From an uncultured Halomonas sp. (GTDB lineage Bacteria; Pseudomonadota; Gammaproteobacteria; Pseudomonadales; Halomonadaceae), in assembly GCF_947490095.1 (NCBI RefSeq), contig NZ_CANLFS010000001.1:310001-374000 (forward strand): 64,000 nucleotides of DNA, given 5' to 3'. The stretch's first letter is position 1. The number at the start of each line of letters is the position of its first letter. Positions 18,961 through 28,100 of the stretch are shown piece after piece. The notes beneath the pieces are model-generated. The model made no database searches. It had not been told where the DNA came from and saw only the letters and a list, made by a program, of their open reading frames with translations. A program made the position numbers and the translations under genes.

Positions 18961-21756
18961 ATGCCGCTTGTGCTGATCATCCTGCTGCCGCTCACGGGCG
19001 CCTGTCTGCCCGCCCTGCTGCAGGGGCGATCCTCACGCCTGCTGGCCGCGGTCTCCGCCCTGCCCACCCTCTTCTGCCTGTTGCTGCTGCTTAGCTGGCT
19101 CCCCCATGTGATGCAGGGCGGTGAAGCCGTGGTCCAGACGCTCGCCTGGCTGCCATCCCTGGGCCTGGCCGTGGGCTTTCGCCTCGACGGCCTGGGGCTG
19201 CTGTTCGCCCTGCTGATCACCGGCATCGGCGGTGCGATCCTGCTCTACGCGCGCTACTACTTCGCCGGCAGCACGACCTCGGCGCGCTTCTTCACCCTGA
19301 TCCAGCTGTTCATGGCGGCCATGCTGGGCATCGTGCTGACCGAAAACCTGCTGTTCATGCTGGTGTTCTGGGAGCTGACCAGCCTCGTCTCCTTCCTGCT
19401 GATCGGCTACCACACCCACGACCACGCGGCCCGACTCGGCGCCCGCATGTCCCTGGTGATTACTAGTGGCGGCGGCCTGGCGCTGCTCGCCGGCATCGTG
19501 ATGCTGGGGCAGGCCGCCGGCGGCTATGAGCTTTCCGTGGTGCTCGAGGCCGGCGAGCGCATTCGCGGCAGTGAACGCTACGGCCTGATGCTCAACCTGA
19601 TTCTGCTCGGTGCCTTCACCAAGTCGGCCCAGTTCCCCTTCCACCTCTGGCTGCCCCATGCCATGACCGCCCCGACCCCGGTATCCGCCTATCTACACAG
19701 CGCCACCATGGTCAAGGCGGGGCTCTTCCTCCTCGCCCGGCTGCACCCGGCACTGGCCGACACCGGGCTCTGGTTCCACCTGGTCACCCTGACCGGCATG
19801 CTGACGCTGATGGTGGGCGCCTTCGTGGCCATGTTCATGCACGACATGAAGGGGCTTCTGGCCTATTCCACGGTCTCTCACCTGGGATTGATCATGCTGC
19901 TGCTCGGGCTGGGCACCCCCATGGCGCTGGCCGCGGCCCTCTTCCACCTGGTGTGTCATGCGCTTTTCAAGGCGCCGCTGTTCATGATGGCGGGCTATGT
20001 GGAGCACGCCACCGGCACCCGCGACATGCGCAATATCAACGGCATGTGGCGCTTCATGCCGGCACTGATGGTGCTGTCGGGCATCTCGGCCGCCGCCATG
20101 GCGGGCCTGCCGCTCATGAGTGGCTACATCAGCAAGAAGATGCTGTTCAACGAGAGCCTGCTGCTCGCAACGCCGGACTGGGCGGCGGTGATCATTCCCG
20201 CCTGGGTGGCCCTGGCCGCGCTCTTCTCGGTGGCCTACTCGATCCGGATCTTCCATAACGTCTTCTTCAATGGTCGCCCCATCGACCTGCCTGTCTGGCC
20301 GCCCCGCACTCCGCGTCGGCTGGCCCTGGCCCCCATCGCGCTACTGTCGCTGGCCACGCTGTTGCTGGGGCTGGGCCCCGAGCGGGCCTATACGGCGCTG
20401 GTCCAGCCGGCCTTCGCCGCCGCGCGTCAGGCGGCCGTCGCCCCCTACGACTTCGCGGCCCTGGGCAGCGGCACCACCCGGCTGATGAGCCTGTTCGCCC
20501 TGGCCGGAGGCGCGCTCTTCTATCAGCGGCGCACCCCGCTGTTTCGTCTGCATGCCCGCCTGCCGGCGGTGGATGCCAAGGAGATCTTCGACTGGCTCAT
20601 GCGTCGCGCGACGACTCTGGCTCAGCGGCGGGTCTTCCAACTGGAGAATGGCTCCCTCCAGCGCTACCTGGCCTTCATCATGGCCACCCTGGTGGTGCTG
20701 GTCGGCCTGCAGCTGCACGATGTGCCCCGTTGGGACGGCGGCGTGGCGCTCACCCCGCTCGACCCGCTGACCCTGCTGGCCGCTATCCTGCTTTGCCTGG
20801 CGGCGACCGGCGTGGTGGTCTATCACCATCACCGGCTTCCGGCGCTGCTGCTGCTCGGCGTCACCGGCCTGGTCGTCACCGTGACCTTCGCTCGCTTCTC
20901 GGCGCCGGACCTGGCCCTCACCCAACTCATGGTGGAGGTCATGGCGGTGGTGATCATGATGTTGGCCCTCTCCTTTCTCCCCCAGACCTCGCCGCGGGGC
21001 TCGACCCGGCTGCGCATGGGCCGCGACCTGGCCATCGCGGGCCTGATGGGCCTCGGCGTCGCCGCCTTCAGCTTCGCCATCCTGACCCGCCCCCAGCAGA
21101 CGATCTCCGACTTCTTCATGGCCAACAGCCTGCCGGGCGGCGGTGGCAGCAACGTGGTCAACGTCATACTGGTGGACTTCCGGGGGTTCGATACCCTGGG
21201 CGAGATCACCGTGCTGGGCATCGCCGCCGTGGCGGTATTCGCCTTTACCCGTGACCTGCACCTCAAGGAGCGGGTGGTAGAGACCAACCCCGCCCACTGG
21301 GTGGCCGAGCCGCACCCGATCATGCTCGGCAGCGTGGCCCGGCTGGTGCTGCCCATCGCCCTGCTGGTCTCGGCCTATATCTTCCTGCGCGGCCACAACC
21401 AGCCCGGCGGCGGCTTTATCGCCGGGCTGATCACCGCGGTGGCACTGACCCTGCAGTACATGGCCGGCGGGCTGGTCTGGGCCCAGGCCCGCATGCGAAC
21501 CGCCTTCCGGCCGCTGATCGGTGCCGGCATACTGATCGCCTCCGTCACCGGCCTGGGCAGCTGGCTGTTCGGCGCTCCCTTCCTCACCTCGGCCCATGGC
21601 CACCTGCACCTGCCGCTGATCGGCGACATCGCGCTGGCCACCGCCATGCTCTTCGACCTGGGCGTCTACGCCACCGTGGTCGGGGCCACGCTGCTGATAC
21701 TGGCCAACCTCGGCAGGCTGATGACGGTGACCGGCCCCGGCAAGGAGGTCGGCTGA
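18961..21756 (+). CDS. mrpA: Mrp antiporter subunit A fused to B (MrpAB)
   Basis: The 931-residue polytopic protein is the largest subunit of the Mrp Na+(K+)/H+ antiporter complex. Residues about 1-760 are MrpA, related to complex I NuoL, with FWELTSLVSFLLIGYH, TKSAQFPFHLWLPHAMTAPTPVSAYLHSA-type sequence and the TM14 Lys helix region. The C-terminal about 150 residues (PIMLGSVARLVLP to LGVYATVVGATLLILANLGR, including FLRGHNQPGGGFIAGL) are MrpB. The fusion is the group 2 organisation known from Pseudomonas and Vibrio relatives. It starts a tightly overlapping seven-function operon. GGGAGG lies eight bases upstream of ATG 18961. Confidence 0.95.
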   Translation: MPLVLIILLPLTGACLPALLQGRSSRLLAAVSALPTLFCLLLLLSWLPHVMQGGEAVVQTLAWLPSLGLAVGFRLDGLGLLFALLITGIGGAILLYARYYFAGSTTSARFFTLIQLFMAAMLGIVLTENLLFMLVFWELTSLVSFLLIGYHTHDHAARLGARMSLVITSGGGLALLAGIVMLGQAAGGYELSVVLEAGERIRGSERYGLMLNLILLGAFTKSAQFPFHLWLPHAMTAPTPVSAYLHSATMVKAGLFLLARLHPALADTGLWFHLVTLTGMLTLMVGAFVAMFMHDMKGLLAYSTVSHLGLIMLLLGLGTPMALAAALFHLVCHALFKAPLFMMAGYVEHATGTRDMRNINGMWRFMPALMVLSGISAAAMAGLPLMSGYISKKMLFNESLLLATPDWAAVIIPAWVALAALFSVAYSIRIFHNVFFNGRPIDLPVWPPRTPRRLALAPIALLSLATLLLGLGPERAYTALVQPAFAAARQAAVAPYDFAALGSGTTRLMSLFALAGGALFYQRRTPLFRLHARLPAVDAKEIFDWLMRRATTLAQRRVFQLENGSLQRYLAFIMATLVVLVGLQLHDVPRWDGGVALTPLDPLTLLAAILLCLAATGVVVYHHHRLPALLLLGVTGLVVTVTFARFSAPDLALTQLMVEVMAVVIMMLALSFLPQTSPRGSTRLRMGRDLAIAGLMGLGVAAFSFAILTRPQQTISDFFMANSLPGGGGSNVVNVILVDFRGFDTLGEITVLGIAAVAVFAFTRDLHLKERVVETNPAHWVAEPHPIMLGSVARLVLPIALLVSAYIFLRGHNQPGGGFIAGLITAVALTLQYMAGGLVWAQARMRTAFRPLIGAGILIASVTGLGSWLFGAPFLTSAHGHLHLPLIGDIALATAMLFDLGVYATVVGATLLILANLGRLMTVTGPGKEVG

Positions 21757-22094
21757 TGGAACTCCTCTACGCCATCACCCTGGGCATACTCACCACCTGC
21801 GGGGTCTACCTGCTGCTGCGGGCCCGCACCTTCACGGTCATCCTGGGGCTGACGCTGTTGTCCCATGCCGTCAATCTCTACCTCTTCGCCTCGGGGCGCC
21901 TGGTGACCGGCGCACCGGCCATCGTCGGCCTCGCCGCGCATTCCGCCGACCCGCTGCCCCAGGCCCTGGTGCTTACCGCCATCGTCATCGGCTTCGCCAT
22001 GACCGCCTTCGTGGTCGTGCTGGCCCTCAAGGCCGCCGTGGAGCTGCGTAACGACCACGTCGACGGCGAGAACCCCGACGAGGACCGCGCATGA
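21756..22094 (+). CDS. mrpC: Mrp antiporter subunit C
   Basis: The 112-residue NuoK-like subunit has three membrane helices (residues 4-21, 27-45 and 69-93). The segments VYLLLRARTFTVILGLTLLSHAVNLYLF and DPLPQALVLTAIVIGFAMTAF contain the family's conserved PQALVLTAIVI. Its start shares the last base of the mrpA stop codon, and its end overlaps mrpD by four bases. Confidence 0.95.
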   Translation: MELLYAITLGILTTCGVYLLLRARTFTVILGLTLLSHAVNLYLFASGRLVTGAPAIVGLAAHSADPLPQALVLTAIVIGFAMTAFVVVLALKAAVELRNDHVDGENPDEDRA

Positions 22095-23614
22095 ATCACA
22101 CCCTGATCCTTCCCATCCTGCTGCCGCTGCTCACCGGCGCGGGCCAGCTGCTGTTCTATCGGGCGCCCTTCGCCCTGCAGCGGCTGCTGGGGTTTGCCAG
22201 CACCGCCTGGCTGGTGCTGCTGGGGATCTGGGCCATCACCACCGCCGGCGCCGGGGACTACCTGGTGTATCAGGCGGGGAACTGGCCGGCACCGTTCGGC
22301 ATCGTGCTGATTCTCGACCGCCTCGCCGCCCTCATGCTGAGCCTCACCGCGGTGCTGGGGCTCTGCTGCCTGCTCTACGCCAGCGGCGGCATCGACCGGC
22401 GCGGCGCCCACTTCCACGCCCTCTTCCAGTTCCAGCTGGCGGGCCTCAACGGCGCCTTCCTCACCGGCGACCTGTTCAACCTCTTCGTGTTCTTCGAGAT
22501 CCTGCTGATCGCCTCCTACGCCCTGCTGCTGCACGGCGGCGGCCGCGCCCGCAGCCGCGCGGGCCTGCACTATGTGATCATCAATCTCGCGGGCTCGGCG
22601 CTGTTTCTCATCGCCCTGGGCACCCTCTACGGCCTCGCCGGCACCCTCAACATGGCCGACCTGGCGCTGCGCATCGCCGCGGCGCCGGCCGAAGACGCCC
22701 CGCTGCTGGCCGCCGCCAGCCTGATCCTGCTGGTGGTGTTCGGCATCAAGGCCGCCATCCTGCCGCTGCTGTTCTGGCTGCCGCGGGCCTACTCCGCGGC
22801 CAGCGCGCCGGTGGCCGCGCTCTTCGCCATCATGACCAAGGTCGGGATCTACGCCATCCTGCGAGTCTTCCTGCTGGTCTTCGCCCTGGGCGAGACGCCG
22901 GTCAACGCGGTCGCCTGGAGCTGGCTATGGCCGCTGGCCCTGCTGACCCTGGCGCTGGGCGGCATCGGGGTGCTGGGCTCCGACAGCCTACGCACCCTCA
23001 CCGCCTATCTGGTGATCCTCTCGGTGGGCACGCTGCTCGCGACCATCAGCCTGGTCACGCCCGCCGCCCTGGGCGCCGCCCTCTTCTATCTGATCCACAG
23101 CACCCTGATGGCCGCCACCTTCTTCCTGCTCGCCGACCTGCTGGGTCGCCAACGCGAGGAAGGCTACGACCGCTTCTCCGCGGTGGGCCCCATCGGGCAT
23201 CGCGGGGTGCTCGGCAGCCTGTTCTTTATCGCCGGCATCGCCATGGCGGGGCTACCGCCGTTCAGCGGCTTCGTCAGCAAGGTCTGGATCCTCCAGGCCA
23301 GCGCCGATGAACCCGGCGGACTATGGCTATGGGGAGTCCTGCTGGCGTCGGCCCTGCTGGTGATCATCGCCATCAGCCGGACCGGCAGCAACTGGTTCTG
23401 GCGACCGGGCGAGACCGCCACCCCCTACCCCCTCAGGCGTGGCCTGCTGACACTGGTCTGCAGCATGGTCGGCCTGAACGCCCTGCTGGCAATGCTCGGC
23501 GACCCGGTGATGGACTATCTTTCCCTCACCGCCGAACAGCTGCTCGCCCCCCACGGCTATATTGCCGCCGTTCTTCCCGAGGCACCGGCGTCCAGCCAGG
23601 AGGTCATTCCATGA
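22091..23614 (+). CDS. mrpD: Mrp antiporter subunit D
   Basis: This is a 507-residue NuoM/NuoN-like proton-channel subunit with about 14 hydrophobic helices. Conserved marks are FFEILLIASYALLLHGG (the key membrane Glu), FGIKAAILPLLFWLPRAY (Lys helix) and SAPVAALFAIMTKVGIYAILR. ATGA overlaps join it to mrpC and mrpE. Its role is ion translocation within the Mrp complex in the inner membrane. Confidence 0.95.
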   Translation: MNHTLILPILLPLLTGAGQLLFYRAPFALQRLLGFASTAWLVLLGIWAITTAGAGDYLVYQAGNWPAPFGIVLILDRLAALMLSLTAVLGLCCLLYASGGIDRRGAHFHALFQFQLAGLNGAFLTGDLFNLFVFFEILLIASYALLLHGGGRARSRAGLHYVIINLAGSALFLIALGTLYGLAGTLNMADLALRIAAAPAEDAPLLAAASLILLVVFGIKAAILPLLFWLPRAYSAASAPVAALFAIMTKVGIYAILRVFLLVFALGETPVNAVAWSWLWPLALLTLALGGIGVLGSDSLRTLTAYLVILSVGTLLATISLVTPAALGAALFYLIHSTLMAATFFLLADLLGRQREEGYDRFSAVGPIGHRGVLGSLFFIAGIAMAGLPPFSGFVSKVWILQASADEPGGLWLWGVLLASALLVIIAISRTGSNWFWRPGETATPYPLRRGLLTLVCSMVGLNALLAMLGDPVMDYLSLTAEQLLAPHGYIAAVLPEAPASSQEVIP

Positions 23615-24117
23615 CACCATCATGGCGCTCCCGGCAGTTCTGGCTGCCCCACCCGCTGTTTTCGCTGTTTTTGGCCCTGCTCTGGCTGCTGATGGTCAAC
23701 GAGTTCAGCGTGGCCCACGCCCTGCTGGGGCTGACGCTGGGCGTGGTCATCCCGCTCGTGACCCACGCCTTCTGGGCCGAACAGGCCAGGATCCGGCGGC
23801 CATTACCGCTGCTGCGCTATGTGCTGGTGCTGCTGCTGGATATCCTGCGTTCCAACCTGGTGGTGGCGCTGCGCATCCTGGGCCCCGCCCGGCAGCTCGA
23901 ACCCGGCTTCTTCACCTATCCGCTGGCCCTGGATGACGACTTCGCCATCACCATCCTGGCCAGCACCATCTCGCTGACCCCCGGCACCGTCTCGATCCAC
24001 CATGACGCCGAGGCCAACACCCTGCTGGTGCACGCCCTGCACCTGGAAAACGAGATCGAGACCATCGCGGAGATACATCGCCGCTACGAGCGCCCGCTGC
24101 AGGAGATCTTCCAATGA
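23611..24117 (+). CDS. mrpE: Mrp antiporter subunit E
   Basis: The 168-residue product has two or three N-terminal membrane segments (LFSLFLALLWLLMVNEF and ALLGLTLGVVIPLV). The soluble MrpE domain includes FAITILASTISLTPGTVSIHHD and LLVHALHLENE. It starts four bases before the mrpD stop, with AGGAGG upstream, and overlaps mrpF by four bases. It is needed for assembly and activity of Mrp complexes in known systems. Confidence 0.95.
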   Translation: MTPSWRSRQFWLPHPLFSLFLALLWLLMVNEFSVAHALLGLTLGVVIPLVTHAFWAEQARIRRPLPLLRYVLVLLLDILRSNLVVALRILGPARQLEPGFFTYPLALDDDFAITILASTISLTPGTVSIHHDAEANTLLVHALHLENEIETIAEIHRRYERPLQEIFQ

Positions 24118-24383
24118 TTGCCCTGGTGATTCCCATCGCGATGACGCTGTTCGCCATCGCCGTCCTGCTCAACCTCTATCGCCTGGCCACGGGCCCGGAC
24201 ATCGTCGACCGCATCCTGGCGCTGGACACCCTGATGATCAACAGCATCGCCCTGATCGTGCTGGCCGACATCCGCATGGGGCTCGACGTGCTGTTCGAAC
24301 TGGCCCTGCTGATCGCACTGATGGGCTTCGTGGGCACCGTGGCCATGAGCAAGTACCTGCTACGGGGAGACGTCATCGAATGA
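24114..24383 (+). CDS. mrpF: Mrp antiporter subunit F
   Basis: The 89-residue product has three membrane helices. The conserved MrpF core is LYRLATGPDIVDRILALDTLMIN followed by FELALLIALMGFVGTVAMSKYL. Overlaps of four bases with mrpE and mrpG show coupled translation. Confidence 0.95.
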   Translation: MIALVIPIAMTLFAIAVLLNLYRLATGPDIVDRILALDTLMINSIALIVLADIRMGLDVLFELALLIALMGFVGTVAMSKYLLRGDVIE

Positions 24384-24724
24384 ACAGCCTCGATATGCCC
24401 TGGGCCCTGCAGCTGGTCATCGCCCTCTTCCTGCTGGGCGGCGCGGTGGTGGCGCTGATCGGCTCCTGGGGGCTGGCCAAGCTGCCCGACTTCTACACCC
24501 GCCTGCACGGCCCCACCAAGGCCAGCACCCTGGGCGTGGGCTGTACGCTGATCGGCTCGCTGCTCTTCTTCAGCCACCAGCAGGATGGCGTCTCGGTTCA
24601 GGAGGCCCTGGTAACCATCTTCCTGTTCGCCACCGCCCCGGTCAGCGCCCACATGATGGGCAAGGCCGCCCTGCGCCGGCGCCTCCGAGGCGTGGCCCGC
24701 ACCCGCCACATGCCCGAAGAGTAG
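24380..24724 (+). CDS. mrpG: Mrp antiporter subunit G
   Basis: The 114-residue product has three membrane helices. The MrpG hallmark GSWGLAKLPDFYTRLHGPTKASTLG is near residues 28-52, and the third helix contains TIFLFATAPVSAHMMGKAAL. It is the last gene of the operon; no terminator hairpin with a T run follows. Confidence 0.95.
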   Translation: MNSLDMPWALQLVIALFLLGGAVVALIGSWGLAKLPDFYTRLHGPTKASTLGVGCTLIGSLLFFSHQQDGVSVQEALVTIFLFATAPVSAHMMGKAALRRRLRGVARTRHMPEE

Positions 24725-24768
24725 GCCAAACCGTATTGCAGTTACCGTACCCAGGGGCGCTGGGGAAA

Positions 24769-24886
24769 AGCCGTAGAGGAGGTCCTACGCCAAGGAAGGC
24801 GTCGGTAGCGCCCAGGGAGGGGTTCACAGCGCCTCCTCGTAGGCTTATCGCCAGATCAGCCCCGAGCTATCTGCGATAGTTCGGGG
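24769..24886. repeat. Two palindromic units between mrpG and the aminotransferase gene
   Basis: agccgtagaggagg at 24769-24782 faces cctcctcgtaggct at 24832-24845 (11 of 14 positions pair). A second hairpin, ccccgagctat at 24860-24870 with atagttcgggg at 24876-24886 (one G-T pair, loop ctgcg), follows. The first resembles a REP-type dispersed element, but only one copy is in this window, so its repetitive nature is not shown. The second has no T run. Confidence 0.45.
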
Positions 24887-24965
24887 AGTAGGCCACCGGC
24901 GGGCCACCTTATCGCCCAATCCTGATAGGGTGGACAATAGCTGGCATCAACGACTGGAGGCCGAC

Positions 24966-26072
24966 ATGCCCCGCTTCCCCGACCATCTGACCGGCGACGG
25001 TCCCCATAACCCCTTCCCCGGCGTGCGCGTGCTGGAACGCCGCCTGGGCCGCGAGATCCCCCATCAGCTGGGCTCCAACGAGGGGCTCGACATGCCCCAC
25101 CGTGCCCTGCGCGAGCGCTTCGGCGATGCCCTGGCCGAACACGCCTACAGCTACGGCGATGCCGAGGCACTGGGCATCCGCCAGCGCCTGGCAGAGCAGA
25201 AGGATATCCCGCTGGAAGCGATGCTGGTGGACGCCGGTGCCGACAGCCTGATCGCCCTGACGCTGCGCGCGGTTGTGTCACCCGGCGATGCGGTCGTCGC
25301 CACCCGGGGCACCTACCCCACCTTCGGCTACTTCGCCCGGGGCCATGGCTGTCGCGTGGAGGAAGTCGCCTACGACGAGGGGCCCGGCCGGCTGGCCCCC
25401 GACCTTGACGCCCTGGCGCGGACCGCCAGGGAGACCCAGGCACGGCTGGTGTACCTGGCCAATCCCGATAACCCCGGGGGCCACCTGCACCGCGACGACG
25501 ACGTGCTGGCCCTGCGACGCGCCCTGCCCGACGACTGCTGGCTGCTGCTCGATGAGGCCTACCACGACTTCCGGGAGGATGCCGACGGCGACGCCGGTCG
25601 CCGGGTGCTGCCCGGCACGGTGCGCCTGCGCACCCTCTCCAAGGCCCACGGCCTCGCCGGGCTGCGTGTCGGCTACGCCATCGCCGAGCCACAGACCCTG
25701 GCGATGATGATGAAGGTGCGCATCCACTATGCGGTATCGACCCTGAGCCAGGCCGTTGCCGAGACGGTGCTGGACGCCCCCGACGAGGTCGAGGCCCACG
25801 TGGTCGCCGTCAGGGAGCGACGCGAGCGGCTGGCCGCCCATCTGCGCGACCTGGGCGCCGATGTGCTGCCCAGTGCCACCAACTTCGTCGGCGTGCGCCT
25901 GCCAACTGCCGAGCTGGCCGCCGAGGTGCACAAGACGCTGCTCGACGAGGGCAAGCTGATCGCCCGCCCCGCCGATCCGGCCCTGGGCCATGTGCTGCGC
26001 ATCACCGCCGTGGAGGATGCTCTCGTACCGGGAAGGCTGGCGATACTCGAAGAGGCCCTGCGTCAGGCTTAG
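24966..26072 (+). CDS. HisC-like PLP-dependent aminotransferase
   Basis: This is a 368-residue class I/II aminotransferase related to histidinol-phosphate aminotransferase (about 350-370 residues). Marks are QLGSNEGLDMPHRAL, GADSLIALTLRAVV, YLANPDNPGGHL, LLLDEAYHDF (PLP Asp and Tyr) and RLRTLSKAHGLAGLRVGYAI (catalytic Lys near residue 228, phosphate Arg). GGAGG lies six bases upstream of ATG 24966. No his genes adjoin, so it could use another amino or imidazole substrate. Its last 198 bp recur, diverged, at 36861-37058. Confidence 0.85.
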   Translation: MPRFPDHLTGDGPHNPFPGVRVLERRLGREIPHQLGSNEGLDMPHRALRERFGDALAEHAYSYGDAEALGIRQRLAEQKDIPLEAMLVDAGADSLIALTLRAVVSPGDAVVATRGTYPTFGYFARGHGCRVEEVAYDEGPGRLAPDLDALARTARETQARLVYLANPDNPGGHLHRDDDVLALRRALPDDCWLLLDEAYHDFREDADGDAGRRVLPGTVRLRTLSKAHGLAGLRVGYAIAEPQTLAMMMKVRIHYAVSTLSQAVAETVLDAPDEVEAHVVAVRERRERLAAHLRDLGADVLPSATNFVGVRLPTAELAAEVHKTLLDEGKLIARPADPALGHVLRITAVEDALVPGRLAILEEALRQA

Positions 26073-26441
26073 GCCCTGCAGATAGCGGACTAAGCGTGGC
26101 GCCCCGTCCCGTCAGCGCCTCTCGAAACGCGAGAGATGGCTACAATATGGTATCTCACAGGCTCACTGCACGTTGTCGTTCTCGCCTGGATCATCCTGCG
26201 CGTGATGCCGTCGAGAGGCGCTGCCAGACGGGTCATATTCGCGATCAGCGAATCGTAATGAATCTGCGTCGGCATGAAGCTGCCGCCTGCCAGGATGGGG
26301 CGACGATCAACTGCGTGGAGAACAGGAAACAACTAATTATAAGGTCTCCCGGTAGAGGTGGATCACCCGTCAACTGTACGAACCTATGCCCCCAAGAGGC
26401 ACGGCGGCGATACCGATATCGATAAAGAGACACCATTCGCC

Positions 26442-26492
26442 TGTTTACGTGACACTCTGCAACACCTGTCACGTGACACCTGTCACATGACA
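26442..26492. promoter_or_regulatory. Palindromic upstream activator sites for the VOC gene
   Basis: TGTCACGTGACA at 26467-26478 and TGTCACATGACA at 26481-26492 are 12-bp palindromes 14 bp apart. A weaker third match, TGTTTACGTGACA, is at 26442-26454. They lie 100-150 bp upstream of a sigma54 promoter, the usual place for enhancer binding by an AcoR-type activator. The half-site CTGTCACGT recurs upstream of the divergent operon (34652-34660, minus strand). Confidence 0.65.
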
Positions 26493-26591
26493 GCCGCCAC
26501 GACGCCAAGCCAGAATGCCTCACTCGTTACGCACACTAACCTCTCTTTCAAAAACAACACGTTGAACAAACTTCATGCGACCGATCGCGGC

Positions 26592-26607
26592 TGGCACGAG
26601 GCTTGCT
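26592..26607 (+). promoter_or_regulatory. sigma54 (-24/-12) promoter of the VOC gene
   Basis: TGGCACGAGGCTTGCT matches the sigma54 consensus TGGCACG-N4-TTGC(A/T) at every fixed position. It lies 58 bp upstream of ATG 26665. Confidence 0.85.
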
Positions 26608-26664
26608 ATCTCCAGGGAGATGATCCACATCATCGCCAACAACAATTACCACAGGAGATACACC

Positions 26665-27255
26665 ATGACGCTACTCGCCAAGCGTTGCCTCGCCGCCCTG
26701 GTGCTCACGGCCAGCAGTCAGGCTGCCTTCGCCGAACTGCCCGGCATGCAGGGCCCCCAACACCTCGGCTTTACCGTTCCCGACCGACAAGCCGCCGTGG
26801 ATTTCTTCGTCGATGTCATCGGTTGCGAAGCCTACTTCACCATCGGCCCCTTTGGCCCCTTCGAAGACGACTGGATGTCGGTGAATCTGAACGTGCATCC
26901 GGAAGCCACCATTCCCGCCGCTCACTTGGTACGATGTGGCGACGGCACCAATCTCGAGATCTTCGAGTACACTTCTCCCGATCAGCGCACTGAGCAGCCG
27001 CGCAACAGTGACATCGGCGGCCACCATATCGCCTTCTACGTCGACGATATGAATGAGGCTGTGGCTTATCTCAAGGAAAATGAGGTGAAGGTGCTGGGTG
27101 AGCCTCACCCTTTCACCGAAGGCCCGATGGAAGGCCTCACTTGGGTCTACTTCATGGCGCCTTGGGGCATGCAGCTAGAGCTGGTCAGCGTGCCCTACGG
27201 CAGCATGGGCTACGAGAAAGAAAACCGAGGCCGTCTCTGGGACCCTCGCCATTGA
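26665..27255 (+). CDS. Secreted VOC (glyoxalase/dioxygenase-fold) protein
   Basis: The 196-residue product has a signal peptide (LAKRCLAALVLTASSQAAFA, cleavage near residue 23). A single vicinal-oxygen-chelate domain follows: QHLGFTVPDRQAAVDFFVDVIG, a central FEDDWMSVNLN, GGHHIAFYVDDMNEAVAYL and WVYFMAPWGMQLELVS. Candidate metal ligands are the His in QHLGF, the Glu in NLEIFE, the His in HHIAF and the Glu in QLELVS. VOC enzymes are usually cytoplasmic, so export is unusual. AGGAG lies nine bases upstream of ATG 26665. The sigma54 promoter and activator sites place it in the adjacent acetoin-type regulon. Its reaction is unknown. Confidence 0.8.
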   Translation: MTLLAKRCLAALVLTASSQAAFAELPGMQGPQHLGFTVPDRQAAVDFFVDVIGCEAYFTIGPFGPFEDDWMSVNLNVHPEATIPAAHLVRCGDGTNLEIFEYTSPDQRTEQPRNSDIGGHHIAFYVDDMNEAVAYLKENEVKVLGEPHPFTEGPMEGLTWVYFMAPWGMQLELVSVPYGSMGYEKENRGRLWDPRH

Positions 27256-27311
27256 CTTCACCCCTCTCCGAGCACTTCGTCAGCAATGCTGGATCATAAT
27301 TGACGAGTTAA

Positions 27312-27343
27312 AGAGGGAGATGCCCTGGCGGCCATCTCCCTCT
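27312..27343. terminator. Bidirectional terminator between VOC gene and catabolic operon
   Basis: agagggagatg at 27312-27322 pairs perfectly with catctccctct at 27333-27343 between two convergent genes. Short T-rich flanks (ctcttgtta to the right, A-rich ttaaag to the left) suit termination in both directions. Confidence 0.7.
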
Positions 27344-27389
27344 CTTGTTAATCTCGCGGCCTCACTCGAGGCGAATCCCACAGGTCGGG

Positions 27390-28100
27390 TCAAGCCGGAA
27401 AACGAGCCAGCAACCTGTCGATCATCTCCCCCCGAAAGTCCGGCAAGACCTCGCGAAGCGCGATATGTCGCTCGGCCTGGAAACGCAACGGCTCACCGAT
27501 ACCTGCCTGAAAGTCGTTAACGACCGTGACAAGCTCTGCTGGACTGCCCTCGACTTGCATGGCGCCGTGAACCAGAACCGCCATGTCGCGGCAACCTCGT
27601 ACCCGTCGCCAACGCTGGGCGGTACCCACCAGCTTGCGGCCGGCGATGCGCACATTGAAACGGCCATCGCAGTAGGCTCCTGAGACCGGTCCGAGGTCGG
27701 CCCCAGCCACTCCCAGCGACTGGAGCCAGGTACACCAGGGATCACCGAATCGGCGATAACCCCATTCGAGATGCCTTGCCGCGCTGCTCACCCGACATCG
27801 CAGCGCCACGGCTACATTAATTACCTGCGGCGACTGCGGCACCGGCTCGCCACCGGTGGGGCGAAACAGGATCGGCCAACCCTGCTGCTGCAGGGCCTGG
27901 CGTACCCACGGAAACGCCGCGATACGCTCATGGCGACGCGGCATCACTAGGGCCCGGTCGTTGGGTTGCCAAGCCAGCGCCAAGGCATCGCCCCCTCCTT
28001 CACACACCATCTCGAGCAGCACCTGCTCCGAGGTGAGTCCGTCTTCAACACTCATCCGGCGCAGGAGTGGGGTGGAGGGCTCGGCCAGAGGCATGTTCAT
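27390..28100 (-). CDS. Lipoate-protein ligase family protein, last gene of the catabolic operon
   Basis: This 236-residue protein belongs to the LplA/LipB/BirA ligase superfamily. It has FRPTGGEPVPQSP in place of the usual RRxSGGGAVYHD block, SGAYCDGRFNVRIAGRKLVGTAQRW carrying the catalytic Lys (GRKLVGTAQ), and VLVHGAMQV. It presumably lipoylates the free lipoyl protein encoded two genes upstream. A separate full-length LplA is encoded at 55042. Its ATG overlaps the E2 stop (ATGA). The substitution of the YHD-x-GNLN lipoate-binding stretch suggests LipM-like transferase chemistry or altered donor use (inference). Confidence 0.75.
   Translation of the reverse strand: MNMPLAEPSTPLLRRMSVEDGLTSEQVLLEMVCEGGGDALALAWQPNDRALVMPRRHERIAAFPWVRQALQQQGWPILFRPTGGEPVPQSPQVINVAVALRCRVSSAARHLEWGYRRFGDPWCTWLQSLGVAGADLGPVSGAYCDGRFNVRIAGRKLVGTAQRWRRVRGCRDMAVLVHGAMQVEGSPAELVTVVNDFQAGIGEPLRFQAERHIALREVLPDFRGEMIDRLLARFPA

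Larger units (their letters stand above)
26073..26664. other. 592-bp non-coding stretch at the left edge of the acetoin-type module
   Basis: It has lower GC than the flanks. I see no convincing gene; short open frames on both strands lack RBSs and similarity. The right half contains the palindromic activator-type sites (26442-26492) and the sigma54 promoter (26592-26607). Nothing recognisable is seen in 26073-26440, which is probably where the module joins the aminotransferase gene. Confidence 0.6.

Noticed and set aside
26090-26332. 80-codon minus-strand frame in the module's left edge
   Set aside because: No RBS, no family resemblance and composition unlike real genes; it is treated as non-coding.
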